Source: Yamagishiella unicocca (Eukaryota > Chlorophyta > Chlorophyceae > Chlamydomonadales > Volvocaceae). Taken from it: a DNA stretch of 64,000 bases. Below the pieces are notes generated by a model. The model was not told the origin of the DNA and did not search any database. It worked only from the letters and a program-made list of their open reading frames with translations. The position numbers and the translations under genes are program-made. Below, one piece after another: positions 51,201-62,718 of this stretch. The first letter of the stretch is position 1. The number at the start of each line of letters is the position of its first letter. The stretch spans positions 186,001-250,000 of the forward strand of contig BDSL01000034.1 in NCBI GenBank assembly GCA_003116995.1, written 5' to 3'.

Positions 51201-52263
51201 CGGGGGTCGCTGCGGACCCTTGGTCCTGCCACAACTGCTTCGCCAGCACAACCAACCGAGTGAGTCATGCCCGCCACGTCACGCCCGTACGCTGGTGATG
51301 GATGTGCACAACCCTTGTGCGTACGTACATTCCAGGCCCGTTTGTACAGGCTGCTGTTGGTACGACAGCCCGCCGGTTGCTCATGCCGTTGTCGTACCCC
51401 AGCCAGCAGCGGGGCCCTATTACGTATGTGTGGCCTAACAACCAACGGGCGGGAGCCCACTGCCTGCTGCAGGCCCTGTCCGCGCGTTATGGCCACGTAG
51501 ACACCAGCGACCCCCGCCCCCCGCACCACCACATCGCGCGCTGTGTCCGCACCACCATATCACATCGCACCACCACATCACATCGCACCACCACATCGCG
51601 CGCTGTGTCCGCAGGATGTGCTGCTGGGCTGCCTGACGTGCGCCCAGGAGGGGCGCGGCGGCGGCTGCTCCCAGGTGTGCGCGGCCAACTCCCCGGACGC
51701 CGCCGCCATGGGGTCCTGCCTGGACTGCTACACGCGCAGCGGCAACGCGTGGGACTGCGGCACCTGCTTTGCGGTGAGGACGGATCCTGCGGTGGGGGGC
51801 TCTATCGCTCGTACGTTGGCTAGCCTTCGAATGAGTCGCCGTGTCGAACGTTTGGGTGCGACACGGGACGGTTTGTTTGCACAGCACCTTGATAATGTCT
51901 TGCTGAGCTGGGACCCGTTGCCCAGCGGTACGACAAGCCGTACCACACGCAGCAGCGCAAGGTGCACAAAGCCGAGCAAGCCATGCATACATCACGTATG
52001 TGACGTCTCCGCCGTGTGCGTTCACTCGCCTGCCGCAGCGGTCGGGTGGCGCCGCCGCCAAGCGCGACTCCTGCCTCCGCTGCATCGGCGACCGGGTCAA
52101 CGCCTGGTCGTGCGGCGAGTGCACGTCGCGGTACGGCAGCCCGTGCGAGGTGGAGCAGTGCATCAGCTGCCTGCGCGGCGGCACTGACGGCTGGACCTGC
52201 TACCAGGCCAGCTACGGGGCGGCATGCGGAGCGGGAGAAGGGAGAAGGCTGCTCGCGGCTTGA
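48237..52263 (+). CDS. Secreted AA15-like lytic polysaccharide monooxygenase with extensin-like linker and Cys-rich modules
   Basis: Nine exons: 48237-48351, 48640-48695, 49016-49042 (27 nt), 49341-49571, 49728-49822, 50275-50414, 50754-51259, 51615-51773 and 52039-52263, giving 517 aa with phase kept. Residues 1-25 are a signal peptide ending LASA. Cleavage exposes His26 (HGYLKNPIARNY), as required for the copper histidine brace. FKATWVSGQEFDVTIYLSTN followed by HGGRM supplies the second His (H103). PDVCGNPF, CVLQWWWVGYQNCY and the spaced Cys up to FNNCADVLIL match the chitin-binding type-4/AA15 fold. Residues ~231-335 are SP/KPPSP-rich, like hydroxyproline-rich wall proteins. After it come repeated Cys modules with CxxC...W(S/D)C..C. 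Expected to act outside the cell on a polysaccharide by oxidative cleavage. The exon 4 acceptor (CAAAG) is the least certain. TGTAA lies at 52574-52578. Confidence 0.8.
50408..50533. repeat. 37-38-bp repeat duplicating a splice donor
   Basis: About 3.4 copies of CTGCGCAGGTGGGGTTGTG...CACGTGGGTCGTA, starting at 50408, 50445, 50482 and 50519. The first copy contains the real exon 6 end and donor (GCGCAG/GTGGGG), so each later copy is a decoy donor inside intron 6. Confidence 0.9.
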
Positions 52264-53324
52264 GCGCGGGCAGTAGCCTTGCTGGCACTGTTCGGGCGGC
52301 GCGGCCCGGGGACTTACGGGAGGCGGGGATCAGGGGGAGACGGAAAGGGGCTGCTCGCGGCCTAGGACGGACGGACGGGCGGACGGTGTCCTCCTCGCAC
52401 GGAATGAAGCGGTGGGGGCGGTCCCGCCTGCCCGGGTAATACTTTCTGGAATGTGGGTTGTGTTACCAAGCTACCGGTATGCGAGCGCCGCCATTGCGCT
52501 TGCGAACAAAACCATACCCGTTGCGGAAGCATGAAGATATACGTCTGTACATATTCGACAATGGCGCTTCAAATGTAAGCGATGGCTGGGTTTTACTAAA
52601 GTTTGACGGTAGAAGCGCTTGACGTAGTAGTAACTGAAGTGTGCATGCCGCAAGGCGAGCCACACGCGTTCCATCGATGAACCGTGCTGTGAGAGGGCGG
52701 AGGCAGGTGAGGCTCCCTGTGAAAAATTGTTTCAAAAAGCAAAACGGCAGGGATGTAACCCCGAGGCTCAGACGATGTTGTAAGCGTGGGCTTCGGATGA
52801 AGGAGAAGCACATGGGTCTTGGGCGTTTCTGCGCTCGCGGCCATCAGCGCTATGTAGGCTGCGCTTAGTGCTCAATGCAAGGCGTGGCGAGGTTAATCGT
52901 CCGTACCCTTCGTTTTGCGGCCGGTTGTTGGTGGTTAATTGGTGCGTGTTGGTCCCGTGACCGATGAGGCTTTCGCGACACAACACGTGATCGACAGTTC
53001 ACAGGCACGACGTGTAGCAGCGGCGGCGCGAAACGACGACTCCGGAGGCAAACTCTGGGGGCTCGTTCGTCGCAGCGGCGGGGGGTGGCATAACAGGCCC
53101 TAGGAGTGCCGTGGTGATTTCTTCTTTTTAATTGCTCACCGCTGTTTCCGGCGATGTATTCTCTGCTCGTTGTGGCTCAGCTATCAGGTTCAGGTTGCGT
53201 CTCTAGTTTGTTTAAATGGATGGGGGGAGTTCTCCGTCTGAGACGCGTAATATCCCGCGTCTGACTCTTGTAACCAGCTGGCCGAGCATTTCGGCCTCAT
53301 CCAATTTGGCATGTCAGCAGTACG

Positions 53325-54800
53325 GTAGAGGAAACGGATACCTGTACATACGATAAGTAGCTTAACGACAACTTATACATGCGTTAAGGGCAGTAAAGCT
53401 ACGCACCTCTGGCGACTTTGGTGTTCGTAAAGATAGCTGCCGGCGTTGTACGACGTCTATGCGACTCAACGGTTTTGCTTGTGTGAGTCAGAGTGGTGAG
53501 AGCTGGTGAGAGCGAGGTCAACTCGGCCGTTAGCACCCGGCCCTAGACACCCGACCCATCAGCACCCGGCCCTAGACACCCGACCCACCAGCACCCGGCC
53601 CTAGACACCCGACCCACCATCCGCCCGCTCCCGCTGTCGCCGCTGCGGGCAGTGGCCTCCGATTGGAGCCGGAGTCCGACGAGCCCCCACCGGAGCTCGA
53701 TGAGCTGCTGGTGGTGCCAGTACAGCCCCCACCCGAGGGCACTACCGCTGAGCCAGTCAGCCCCTGCCCACTGCCTCACATGCCTCAGGCAGCCCTACGG
53801 CTCCGGACCCCGCGCACAAACCCGCAGCCCGCGAGGTCAGTACGTTTTCGCCCCCGGGGTTCCCGCCCTGGTGGCACCCCCGAACCGCTGCCCCGACAGC
53901 ACTCGCGTCTAGCATGTATCGAAGCCGCAGCCCGTCGGCCCGCCAGCTCCCGCTCACCGGCCGCAACCCCGCATGCCGGTGCCCACCCCCGCTGCTGGGG
54001 AGGGAGGTTCGTCGCCTCCACCCGAAAAATCATCGTTCCGGCGCTGGGCAGCGCTGGGTGGCGTACGAGCCCGAGCTGCCTTCCGCCTCCTGACAACATC
54101 TAAAGAGCGAATGGGAGCCCGGCAGTGACAGCTAGCCGGGCGAACATCACAATCTCGCCCTCTAACCGGACAGTGCCCACCTTCCAATGCGAGCAAGCCA
54201 CTGCGCACCGGGCTACAGGTGAACAGGCAACACGAATTTGCTCGACGACCCAGGACGATCCAGGGAACCCAACGAACAACGAAAAGCACAATACGCAACC
54301 AAAAGCCCAAGACGAAGGCGAGTAGCCCCCTAGGAAAAGGAGCCTGCTGGCGCCCGCCGGGCGTCAGGACCCATCGCCCGCTGACCCTACCTCCAAAACG
54401 GAACCTCCGACAAAACAAAGGTTGCTTCCCGCGCCCGCCCAGAACGCCAACCATCTCGCCGACCACTCGTTCGCCCGACTACTATCTGCAAGGAACTCCC
54501 GCAAGCGCCCCGCGCGAACCACGACAGCGAACGGCGCGCAAGGGAAAGCCCAGCAACAGAAATAGTCCCTACCATATCTACTATGTTAAGCTACTAGTTT
54601 CCTGGACGGCCAAGTAGCTTAACGTCTAACAGAGGTAGAGGAAACAGTTACCAATACTTAATCTACGAAAAGATACAAGGTAGTAAACCTACATGCCATG
54701 GGCGAGGGTTTGCAAACTTTGGCGTTCGTAAAGATAGCTGGCGCTGTGCGACATCTACGCGATTGAAGGGGACTGAACGACTTTCTGAAAATTCGGTTTG
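53325..54800. repeat. Diverged direct repeat flanking ~1.1 kb
   Basis: Two blocks (about 53325-53500 and 54612-54800) share TAGAGGAAAC, AAGTAGCTTAACG, AACTTTGG or GACTTTGG then TGTTCGTAAAGATAGCTG-like sequence, in roughly similar order. A reverse copy of the AAGTAGCTTAAC motif sits at 54585-54595, forming an inverted repeat with 54612-54624. Confidence 0.55.
53532..53618. repeat. 29-bp repeat, three copies
   Basis: AGCACCCGGCCCTAGACACC plus CGACCCA(T/C)C, starting at 53532, 53561 and 53590. Confidence 0.92.
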
Positions 54801-54961
54801 TGGGGGCGAGGTCAATTCGACCGCCTTCCGTACACCGACTGGGTCCCTGTTGCCGCTGAGTATACTCGTACGGTCGCTCGGCCTCGAAGATCACCCCAAC
54901 GGCACTAGGAAAACGCCAGCTGCAACAAAGATATCGAATAAGAGCTGCTTCAGTTGCCGCT

Positions 54962-57900
54962 ATGGATCCAGTTGGGTCGGTGGTCGGCATCGCCAACGTG
55001 ACCTTCAAGGTGGTGGCCGCGTTGGCGAACCTCAAGGACATCAGACAAGATAGCCTTGCCCTGCGCAAGCTGGTGCGGCGCGTGGCTGTGGTAGTTGAAG
55101 ATGCCTCGATAGACTTGGACGCCGGCAGTCTGTCTAAGCCCGGTGCCATTTCCGCCCTGGAGGTAAGATATTTAAGGGCAACGCACAACTTTCGCTGCAA
55201 ACACATCGGTGGTTAATGGTTGTAAGAGCCGACCGTGCGACCGGTGCCTGGACAACAGGGGCTGAATGAATCGTTGGAGAACTGCCTGGCCTTGGTGGAG
55301 CGTCTGGCAAAGAAGTCGACCGTTGCCAAGTTCTTCACTGCTGGTGCGCTGGATGGGAGGCTGGTTGAAAACGAAATAGGTTTGCTAGGAGTTATGTGTA
55401 CGCCCTAGTACGTGTTGCGAATGCGCCTGTACAGGCAATGTTGATACATCCTTTCACAGGGTGACTGTTTACATCCAAGTCGCAAACGTTTACAAAGAGC
55501 ATACCGGTATACAGATTTGCCGAATACCGGTACCCCGCGGCTTCTGATGCAGCGACCTCTTGGAAGACAGAGAATGCATAATGAGTTGGACAGTAGTGTT
55601 ACACACAAGGGAATCTAGCGGGTGGCCTTTGCACTGTGAGGTTGCGGCGACGTAAACGCCGTCACGGTGTCTGCACGACGCACGGCGTGCTCGCTCTCGA
55701 TCACACGGCTTGTTGAGTCACGTCGCGGGCTGCGTCATGTAAGGCAGCAGGTAGCTCTGTCAGGGCTCAGGGGGCGAATCCACACGACATGGACGAAGGC
55801 AGTCGATCCCACACCGTCCCTTGTGGCACCCGCGCACCTGCCACCAGGCAACCACGTCGCGGAGTTGAGGGCCGTCGCGCTGCGGCTGTCCAACGACCTG
55901 AGCGCCTTCCAAACATCCATGGGCATTGAGCAGCACGCCGATATAAAAAGTTCGTTTGTCGACTTGCGAGCAGACCTGGTCAACTTGCAACTGGAGGTGC
56001 TACGTGGCTTCGAGACCCAGGCGGCGCAGATACATGAGCAGCTGGGCTGTATGAGGGAGGAGGCGCGCGTCGCAGGGTTTGAGGCCAGCAGCCAAGCTGG
56101 CGCGGCACTGGTCGAGGACATCAAGGCTGCAGTGCTGGCCAGCCTGGAGCAGGCGGGTGTGGTGAAGAGCGCCACAGGCACGGGCATGAGCGCGCAGGTA
56201 CGTGGGACCTGGCAGTGGGGAGCAGAGAGCAGGGAACCCGTACGTGGAAACGACATAGCAAGAAGAGATAAGGTTATCAGCGGGACAAGAGCCTACCTGG
56301 AGCACACGCCTGTAGCTGCTTGCTGGACAACTTAGTTTGGGTACCAGAAACCTGAGGACGAGTCCATCCCAAAGCCGACAAGCTAGAAGGTCAGGAAAAA
56401 GAGCTGGCGTAAAATTTGGGGGAAGTGCGCACCACGTGGTCAACGGGGTATGGTCGCTAGCCTGGTGGAGTTCCTTCCCGCACGCATGTCGTCCCTGCCG
56501 AAGTGGGCGCTTGGCGTAATGTTCACGATTCGCAACTGTTGTGCATGGTGGTGGAACTAGACTCGTGCCTCCTTAGCCTCGCTATTGAACCGACCACGGG
56601 CGGTTATGAAGGAGGTGTGATGCCTGCTGTCGTACTGTGGCTGCAGGATGAGGCAGACATCACCGCCGCACTTCAGGGGGAGCTGACGGAGCTGCGCCGG
56701 GACAAGAAGGACATGGAGGCGCAGTACCTGTCACAAATAGTGGCAGCTCTGACATTGCGCCAGGCGGGGGTCGACGAGTACGGGGGTAGCAGCCCCGGCA
56801 GCGGCGGCGCCACTGCTCCTGCGGCCAGCTCCATGCCGCCAGACTTCCTCTGCCCCATTACAAAATGTGTGATGAGCGACCCGGTCATTTTGGAGAGCGG
56901 CCACTCGTTCGAGCGGCAAGCCATCCAGCGGCACCTGAACACGACGAACACCAACCCCGTCACCAGTGAGTGGTCCAGCCGAGCGGCAAAGACCACCATG
57001 CACAACGCTACCGGTCTTCTCGCTAGCGCCCTTCGGCATAGACCGCTGGTTGCATAGCATGGCGTGGATGTGTGCCGATGTAGCTAATGACACGCATGGG
57101 CTGCAAACAGGCCCCGCATCAAGCGGTGTGTGCGAGGATGGAGCAGCCAATCAACCCAATTGCTACACGACATAGGGTGGGAACGCAACTTAGCACTTCA
57201 GGATCACGCGTCCGTTCCTCATTTTACCTGTCACCGAGTGGCCGCCTCCACGGTCACCAGTTTGCGCGGTATTTGTTAGCTGTAGCTTGCATTCGAAGCG
57301 CCACCGTTATCCTGGGTGTCCTTGCTTCCCCTCTCAACCCTCCGCCCACCGACCCACCCGACGCCTCAGACTTGCCCCTCACGTCCAAGACGCTTATCGA
57401 CAACATTACGCTGCGTAACTCCATCCAATCATGGCTGATGAACCAGTCTGGCCTCGCACACGGGCAGGCGGACACAGCGCTGCCTGCGGCGGCTGCGCCA
57501 CCAGTGCCCCATCTTGCTCCCGCCGTGCCTGTGGCAGCCCAGGTCGCTCTACCGGTGCGGCAATATGCCAACGAGGACCTCGAGAAGCGCGACAAGGTAC
57601 GCCACACGCTGTGCTTACCTCTCCTGGTAAATGGGAAATATCGCATACGAACGTCCAAGCGCGGATATAGTGTTCCGTATCTTCATTATTTAATCATATG
57701 CGACATGCGACACCAATCGGGGAAGCCTGCACACACCATGCACCGCCACCTGTTGCCCAGCAGGTTGTGCTCCAGGTTGGTCTGAAGCTGTTGGTGTGCA
57801 GCACATGTTGTGAGGGCAAGGATGGCCTCCGGGGTTGCGGATGGAGGACGAACCGAGGGTAGCCTGGGTGCACCCCTCCTCGCCCTCCGGCTGAGGCTGT

Positions 57901-60900
57901 TTCGTCAGGTTCCATAGATAGCCGAAAATTGGATGTCACAGGAAACGAAGAAACTATGATGCGGGCGATGACAGGAAGTCATTCGTTGCTATCCGCTAGG
58001 GTGGGAGGTCCAATCATGGATTGCTTCGGCCTGTGCGCGTGACAATGCACGGGTGGTGTCCTGGGAGCGAAATCAAAAGGATGAGTGCAGAGTCGGGCGG
58101 GGGCGGCCGCGATGGGGTCCGTCCCAGAGCACCGTTGATGGTGCAACTGGACTGGTGCCTATGGGTATAGTGAATGCCCGGTGGGGGTTCTATCCGTGCG
58201 CCGTGGGTGAGGGTGGTCATATCTGCCCCTGTGTGGCGGTGGCGGAGGTCTGCTGCAGCCATGGCCGTATTCGGGACCTGGCCTCAAACAAATCCCGGAT
58301 GATTATGAACATCTTATGGCGTCGGCGGTGGTGAGAATGTCCACAGCACACCGCCACACCAACCCCCACCTCCCTCCGTCCAACGGCACCTGCCTGCTCA
58401 GTGGGCCAACCAACTGAACGCCTGGCCAGCAAATAACACTGCCCCGGCCCCCACTTACGGACGGACAGGATGGCAGGACACCGCTGATAAGGGCCGCTGA
58501 GACAGGGCACGTAGAGATGGTGCGTGATCTGCTCGAGGCCGGCGCCAACAAGGACGCGGCAACCAAGGTGCGTCCTGAGGGTTGATGCCGGAAGCGGCGC
58601 GGGGGCCTGGGCAATGCTCCATGCCTTCGCACACGCGCCAGAAGTCCGTTTACTTGCGACGCGGCCGTGGCGATGGCGCACCCGCATTGGGCGGCCGCTG
58701 TGTGCATGTGGTGTTTGCGATAAGGCTTACTTGAATCAACGCTGTTGTGATCGACAACAACACGATTGTTCGATTCCCTGTATACTAAACACGTGTACAA
58801 AGGCGATCTGATCAAGTAGCGGAGGCGGTGTCTATTGCACGAAAGAATCAGGGTCGTGAAAGCGTTTCAGTTAGCACTGGGCCGTCGGGACGGCTGGAGG
58901 GGAGGACTGCTGGACTGCATTATGGACCGCCAAGGAGATGTAGGTGGGTATGTTGGGGTTGATGCAGGCGACGGCGCGGTATGGGCACTAGTTGCTTTCC
59001 TGCAAGCGACCTGGCCGATGCCTCACGCATCTGGGGCACAAGGGGTTTCGGGTAAGAACCTATTTGTCTCGGGAGGGTATTCATATGCCAGCTTCCGGTG
59101 TTTCAATTGCATACCGCTGGTGTGGCACAGGCGGCAGTGTGGATGTCCACAGCACCCCACGGCCCAACCTGCCTGCTCAGTGGGCCAACCAACTGATCGC
59201 CTGGCCGGCAACGCTGCAACGGCCCCCACTTACTGACGGCAGAATGGCTGGACACCGCTGATGTGGGCCGCTTGGTATGGGAGGGAAGAGGTGGTGCGTG
59301 ATCTGCTCAAGGCCGGCGCCAACGAGAACGCGGCAACCAAGGTGCGTTCCGAGGGTTGTTGCCGGAAGCGGCGCGGGGGGCCTGGGCAATGCTCCACGCC
59401 TTCGCATACGCGCCAGGTGTCCGTTTATTTGCGCCACGGCCGTGGCGACGACATACCTGCATTGGGGGGCCGCTGTGTGCATGTGGTGTTTGGGATAAGG
59501 CTTGATTAAAAGGAGATGCAGCAACGCTGTTGTGATCGACAAAAGAACGAGTCTTCAATTTGCTGTGTACCAAACACTGTACGAAGACGATTAGCAGCGG
59601 CGGTGTCTATTGCACGAAAGAATCAAAACATGGCAGAGTCGTGAAAGCGTTCGAGTTAGCACTGGGCTGGCGGTTGGGGTGGGTTGGGACTGCTGGACTG
59701 CATTATGGATCGCCAAGGATATATAGGTGGGTATGGTGGGGTTGATGCAGGCGACGGCGCGGTATGGGCACTAGTTGCTTTCCTGCAAGCGACCTGGCCG
59801 ATACCCCAGAGGCTGGCACGCCTCACGCATCTGGGGCGCAAGGGATTTCGGGTAAGAACGTATTAGTCTCGGGAAGGAATCCATATGCCAGATTCCGGTG
59901 TTTCGATCGCGTTCCGATGGTGTGGCACAGGCGGCGGTGTGGATGTCCTCAGCACCCCACGGCCCAACCTGCCTGCTCAGTGGGCTAACCAAGAACGCCT
60001 GACCGGCAACGCTGCAACGGCCCCCATTTACCGACGGACAGGATGGCTGGACACCGCTCATGTGCGCCACTCTTAGAGGGAGCGAAGAGGTGGCGCGTGC
60101 TCTGCTCAAGGCCGGCGCCAACAAGGACGCGGCAAACAAGGTGCGTTCCGAGGGTTGGTGCCGGAAGCGCGCGGGGCCTGGATAGCGAATGCTCCATGCC
60201 TTTGCGGACGTGCCAGATGTCCGTTTATTTGCGCCACGGCCATGGCGACGACATACCTGCATTGGGGGGCCGCTGTGTGCATGTGGTGTTTGTGATAAAG
60301 CCTACTTGGAAGAAGATGCATCAACGCTGTTGTGATCGACAAAAACACGAGCCTTCGATTTGCCGTGTACCAAACACGTGTACGAAGGCGACCTGATCAA
60401 GTAGTGGCGGCGGTGTCTATTGCATGAAAGAATCGAAACATGACTGCAGAGTCGTGAAAGCGTTTGAGTTAGCACCGGGCCGTCGGGACGGTTGGGTGGC
60501 GCAGGCGGCGGTGTGGGCTTCCACAGCACCCCACGGCCCTACCTGCCCTCTCAATGGGACAGCCAAATGACCGCCTGGCCTTAGGCATGGGTCGGGGGGC
60601 AGAGCCCGCTGATTCTCCCTCTGCTGCCGGGGTGGTGTGGCGGCTGCGGCGGTGTGGGCGTCCACAGCACGTTGCACGCCCGCAATCCTGCCCAGTCTGT
60701 CGGCACTAAGCGGCTTCCTTATTAGGAGGCGACACGAACATATATACATGATGCTCCCTCCCAAGCACTCCTAATACACGCACTGCTAGCTGCGCTTTGT
60801 TTCCCTTCCAATGCGGTCTGACTTCCAACCATCCCCGGCCTTCACAAATAAACCCCAAAGGAGACGTCGGGCCCCTTGAAGCTCATCCCGCGCCCTATCC

Positions 60901-60981
60901 TCGCTGCCACAGGTAGGAATGAAGGCGCTGGACTTCGCAGGAAACAATGTGGAGCTGCGGACTTTGCTGCGGGGGCGATAG
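54962..60981 (+). CDS. U-box E3 ubiquitin ligase with N-terminal helical bundle and ankyrin repeats
   Basis: Nine exons: 54962-55162, 55259-55379, 55848-56197, 56647-56965, 57370-57596, 58469-58567, 59243-59341, 60042-60140 and 60913-60981, giving 527 aa in phase. Residues 1-220 are all helical (MDPVGSVVGIANVTFKVV..., LVERLAKKSTVAKFFTAG..., FVDLRADLVNLQLEVLRG). They resemble the four-helix bundle of MLKL N-terminal/MCAfunc domains. Residues ~225-260 continue as a helix. Residues 288-358 are a U-box: PPDFLCPITKCVMSDPV, GHSFERQAIQRHL, then NPVTNLPLTSKTLI. Three exons of exactly 99 nt each encode one ankyrin repeat (GxTPLM.A...G..E.VR.LL.AGAN..AA.K), and a capping exon ends VELRTLLRGR. Should recruit an E2 enzyme and ubiquitinate partners bound by the ankyrins. 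The helical-bundle assignment is by pattern only. Further ankyrin exons could be missed. Confidence 0.82.
58330..60660. repeat. ~0.8-kb tandem duplications, each carrying one ankyrin exon
   Basis: Exons and introns repeat together. Ankyrin exons start at 58469, 59243 and 60042 (spacing 774 and 799). The intron mark TCTATTGCA(C/T)GAAAGAATC occurs near 58831, 59607 and 60417 (spacing about 776 and 810). CCTGCTCAGTGGGC also recurs upstream of each exon. A partial fourth unit without an ankyrin exon ends near 60660. Confidence 0.88.
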
Positions 60982-61596
60982 CGGCAGAGCAACCTCTGTG
61001 CGACCAGATGGCAACGAATGGGGTGCGCTGTGACGGTGTAGGTAGATTGCATCGCCGAAAGCTGTATGTTATCCTGGACAGCTGGTGCTGCTGGCACCAC
61101 CGTTGGGGCCCTGCAGTGCCGTTTGCAGCAGGCGAGAGGCTGGTGGCAGGGCAACAGCAGTGTGGGACCCTACTGGCCAAAATGGCCGGGGTGGCGTGCG
61201 CAGGTCGAGTCAGGGAGTATCTGCTAAGCCAAAGCGGCTGCCAAGCCGAAATGCCTCTAGCAGGCTTTGATAGAAAAAATCATGCTTCTGGGTTTACAGC
61301 TATCCACGCTTCTATGGTTTATGTGCGATGCGGCCTGTGGGTGGACGTTCCCTTTCCTAAGCGGATGGCAGCGGTGGCGGGCAGGGCGGCGCCGGCGGGT
61401 AGGGGCCACCCGACCACCCCTTATATGGGGGTGTTGTTGGGTGCGCGCCTCGGGTGGCGGCTGAAGGGGTAGCCTCCTTTTTGGGTTCCGAGTACGTATG
61501 TCAGTGCAAGTGGCCGCGCTCAGGCAGCTACCGGAAACGGCGGCGGCTCGCGCAGCCGCGTGGGACCTGAACATTTTAGAGGCGCTGGGGGGGAGG

Positions 61597-61640
61597 GGTT
61601 GCAAACCCATGTACGAAAGAGAAAACCGTTTAGAAGAGCC
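61597..61640 (+). repeat. Interspersed short repeat, copy C
   Basis: GGGTTGCAAACCCATGTACG followed by AAAGAGAAAACCGTTTAGAA. Shares its core with the copies in RNase H introns at 19569 and 20461. Confidence 0.55.
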
Positions 61641-62325
61641 GTTTGGAAATGCATGCTGAAGAGCTTGGTGGTGGGAAGCTAAAGTCGGGATGAAGTAATA
61701 TGTCGACCTGCGGCGGCGACTCCTGTATGTTCGAGAGGCGCTGGGGGGGAGCGGTGGCCTTGCACTTGGCCCGGCAGGGCGCGTTCCGGAGGTTGTGGCA
61801 TGGTATGCGCTGGGAGAGCTCTCGCAAGGAAGATGGTGGGTGGCGGCTTAAAGTTGATGGGATTCCTTTGCTTGGCAACTCCCACATGCGGGGCAGGCGC
61901 AGTGGCCTCTCCATGTGGCTGCGGCGAGTGCCCTGGTGCGATGCCTGACGGGCTCTCCCCTCCGCAGCATCGCTTCTGATGCTGCCCGGTGGCTCATCAA
62001 GCCGTCATTCACCAGCTGGCCGTGCGGGTGGGCGGTGATACCTAGTGCGGGTGGGCGGTGGTACCTCGGGTTGCAGCAATGTGTTTGGGATGTCGCGGCG
62101 CTAGCGGCCGTCAGCGTGATGGAGGTTGGGCGGCGGTATGTGGCGGCTGCTTTAGAGGCGGCGGAGGGAGTCCCCCCTGGTGTCGTTTTGCGGGATTGTG
62201 CGATTCGGTGGGCTTTGGGTGGCAGCCGGCAGCCGCAGCCATCGCTGCGTTCATTGCTGCATTTCGGGGCATGCACGTCCATCAGCACACGTTGGCGCTC
62301 GGATGTACGGCGATGATCCTTTCAG

Positions 62326-62718
62326 TTATGTACGCCCACCCAACGCGCATTCAATCGCAATCATCATTAAGCGCTCATGGCTCCAGCGCCACCGGCACTG
62401 CGTCTCAAGCTTCCTGCACCACCTCTGGCAGCTGCGGGTCGAGCACCCCCCTCGGGGGCGCACCATGGCCGCCAGGTTGCAGTGCCCCGGCACACCCGGC
62501 AAGGTGGCGCAGTGGTGACGCCGCAGCTCAGAGCCGTGCCGCCCATACCAGGTAGGTCCGGTTGTGTGGAACTCCATGGCCATTATGGACCAGAAGCGTG
62601 TGCCGTCAGGCTCAGGATCGGCCACAAAGAGTGAGGTGACTGGCTGGGATGCAAAGGAGCGCGCAATGACATCCGGGCATTCGTCAATTGGCCTTCTTGG
62701 ATCCAGCGTCGCCGACAC
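62326..62718 (-). CDS. Unrecognised open frame, possible exon
   Basis: About 130 codons on the minus strand, extending upstream without stop from LWNDWVSATLDPRR through CPDVIARSFASQPV, SLFVADPEPDGTRFWSIMAM and EFHTTGPTWYGRHG. Composition looks more protein-like than the surrounding frames, with mixed hydrophobic and charged residues and few low-complexity runs. I recognise no family and could not find convincing flanking splice sites. It could be an exon of an unrecognised minus-strand gene or a transposable-element fragment. No function is proposed. Confidence 0.25.
   Translation of the reverse strand: MSATLDPRRPIDECPDVIARSFASQPVTSLFVADPEPDGTRFWSIMAMEFHTTGPTWYGRHGSELRRHHCATLPGVPGHCNLAAMVRPRGGCSTRSCQRWCRKLETQCRWRWSHERLMMIAIECALGGRT

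Larger units (their letters stand above)
52264..54961. other. Intergenic, with duplicated block and repeats
   Basis: Holds the LPMO-like 3' UTR, a 29-bp triplication (53532-53618), a ~200-bp block present twice (about 53325-53500 and 54612-54800), and the promoter of the U-box gene. Pro/Ser/Thr-rich open frames at 53650-54580 lack recognisable domains. Confidence 0.5.

Noticed and set aside
60876..61472. 198-codon plus-strand open frame overlapping the U-box gene's last exon
   Set aside because: The in-phase ankyrin cap exon (60913-60981) in another frame explains the coding signal; the longer frame has no domain.
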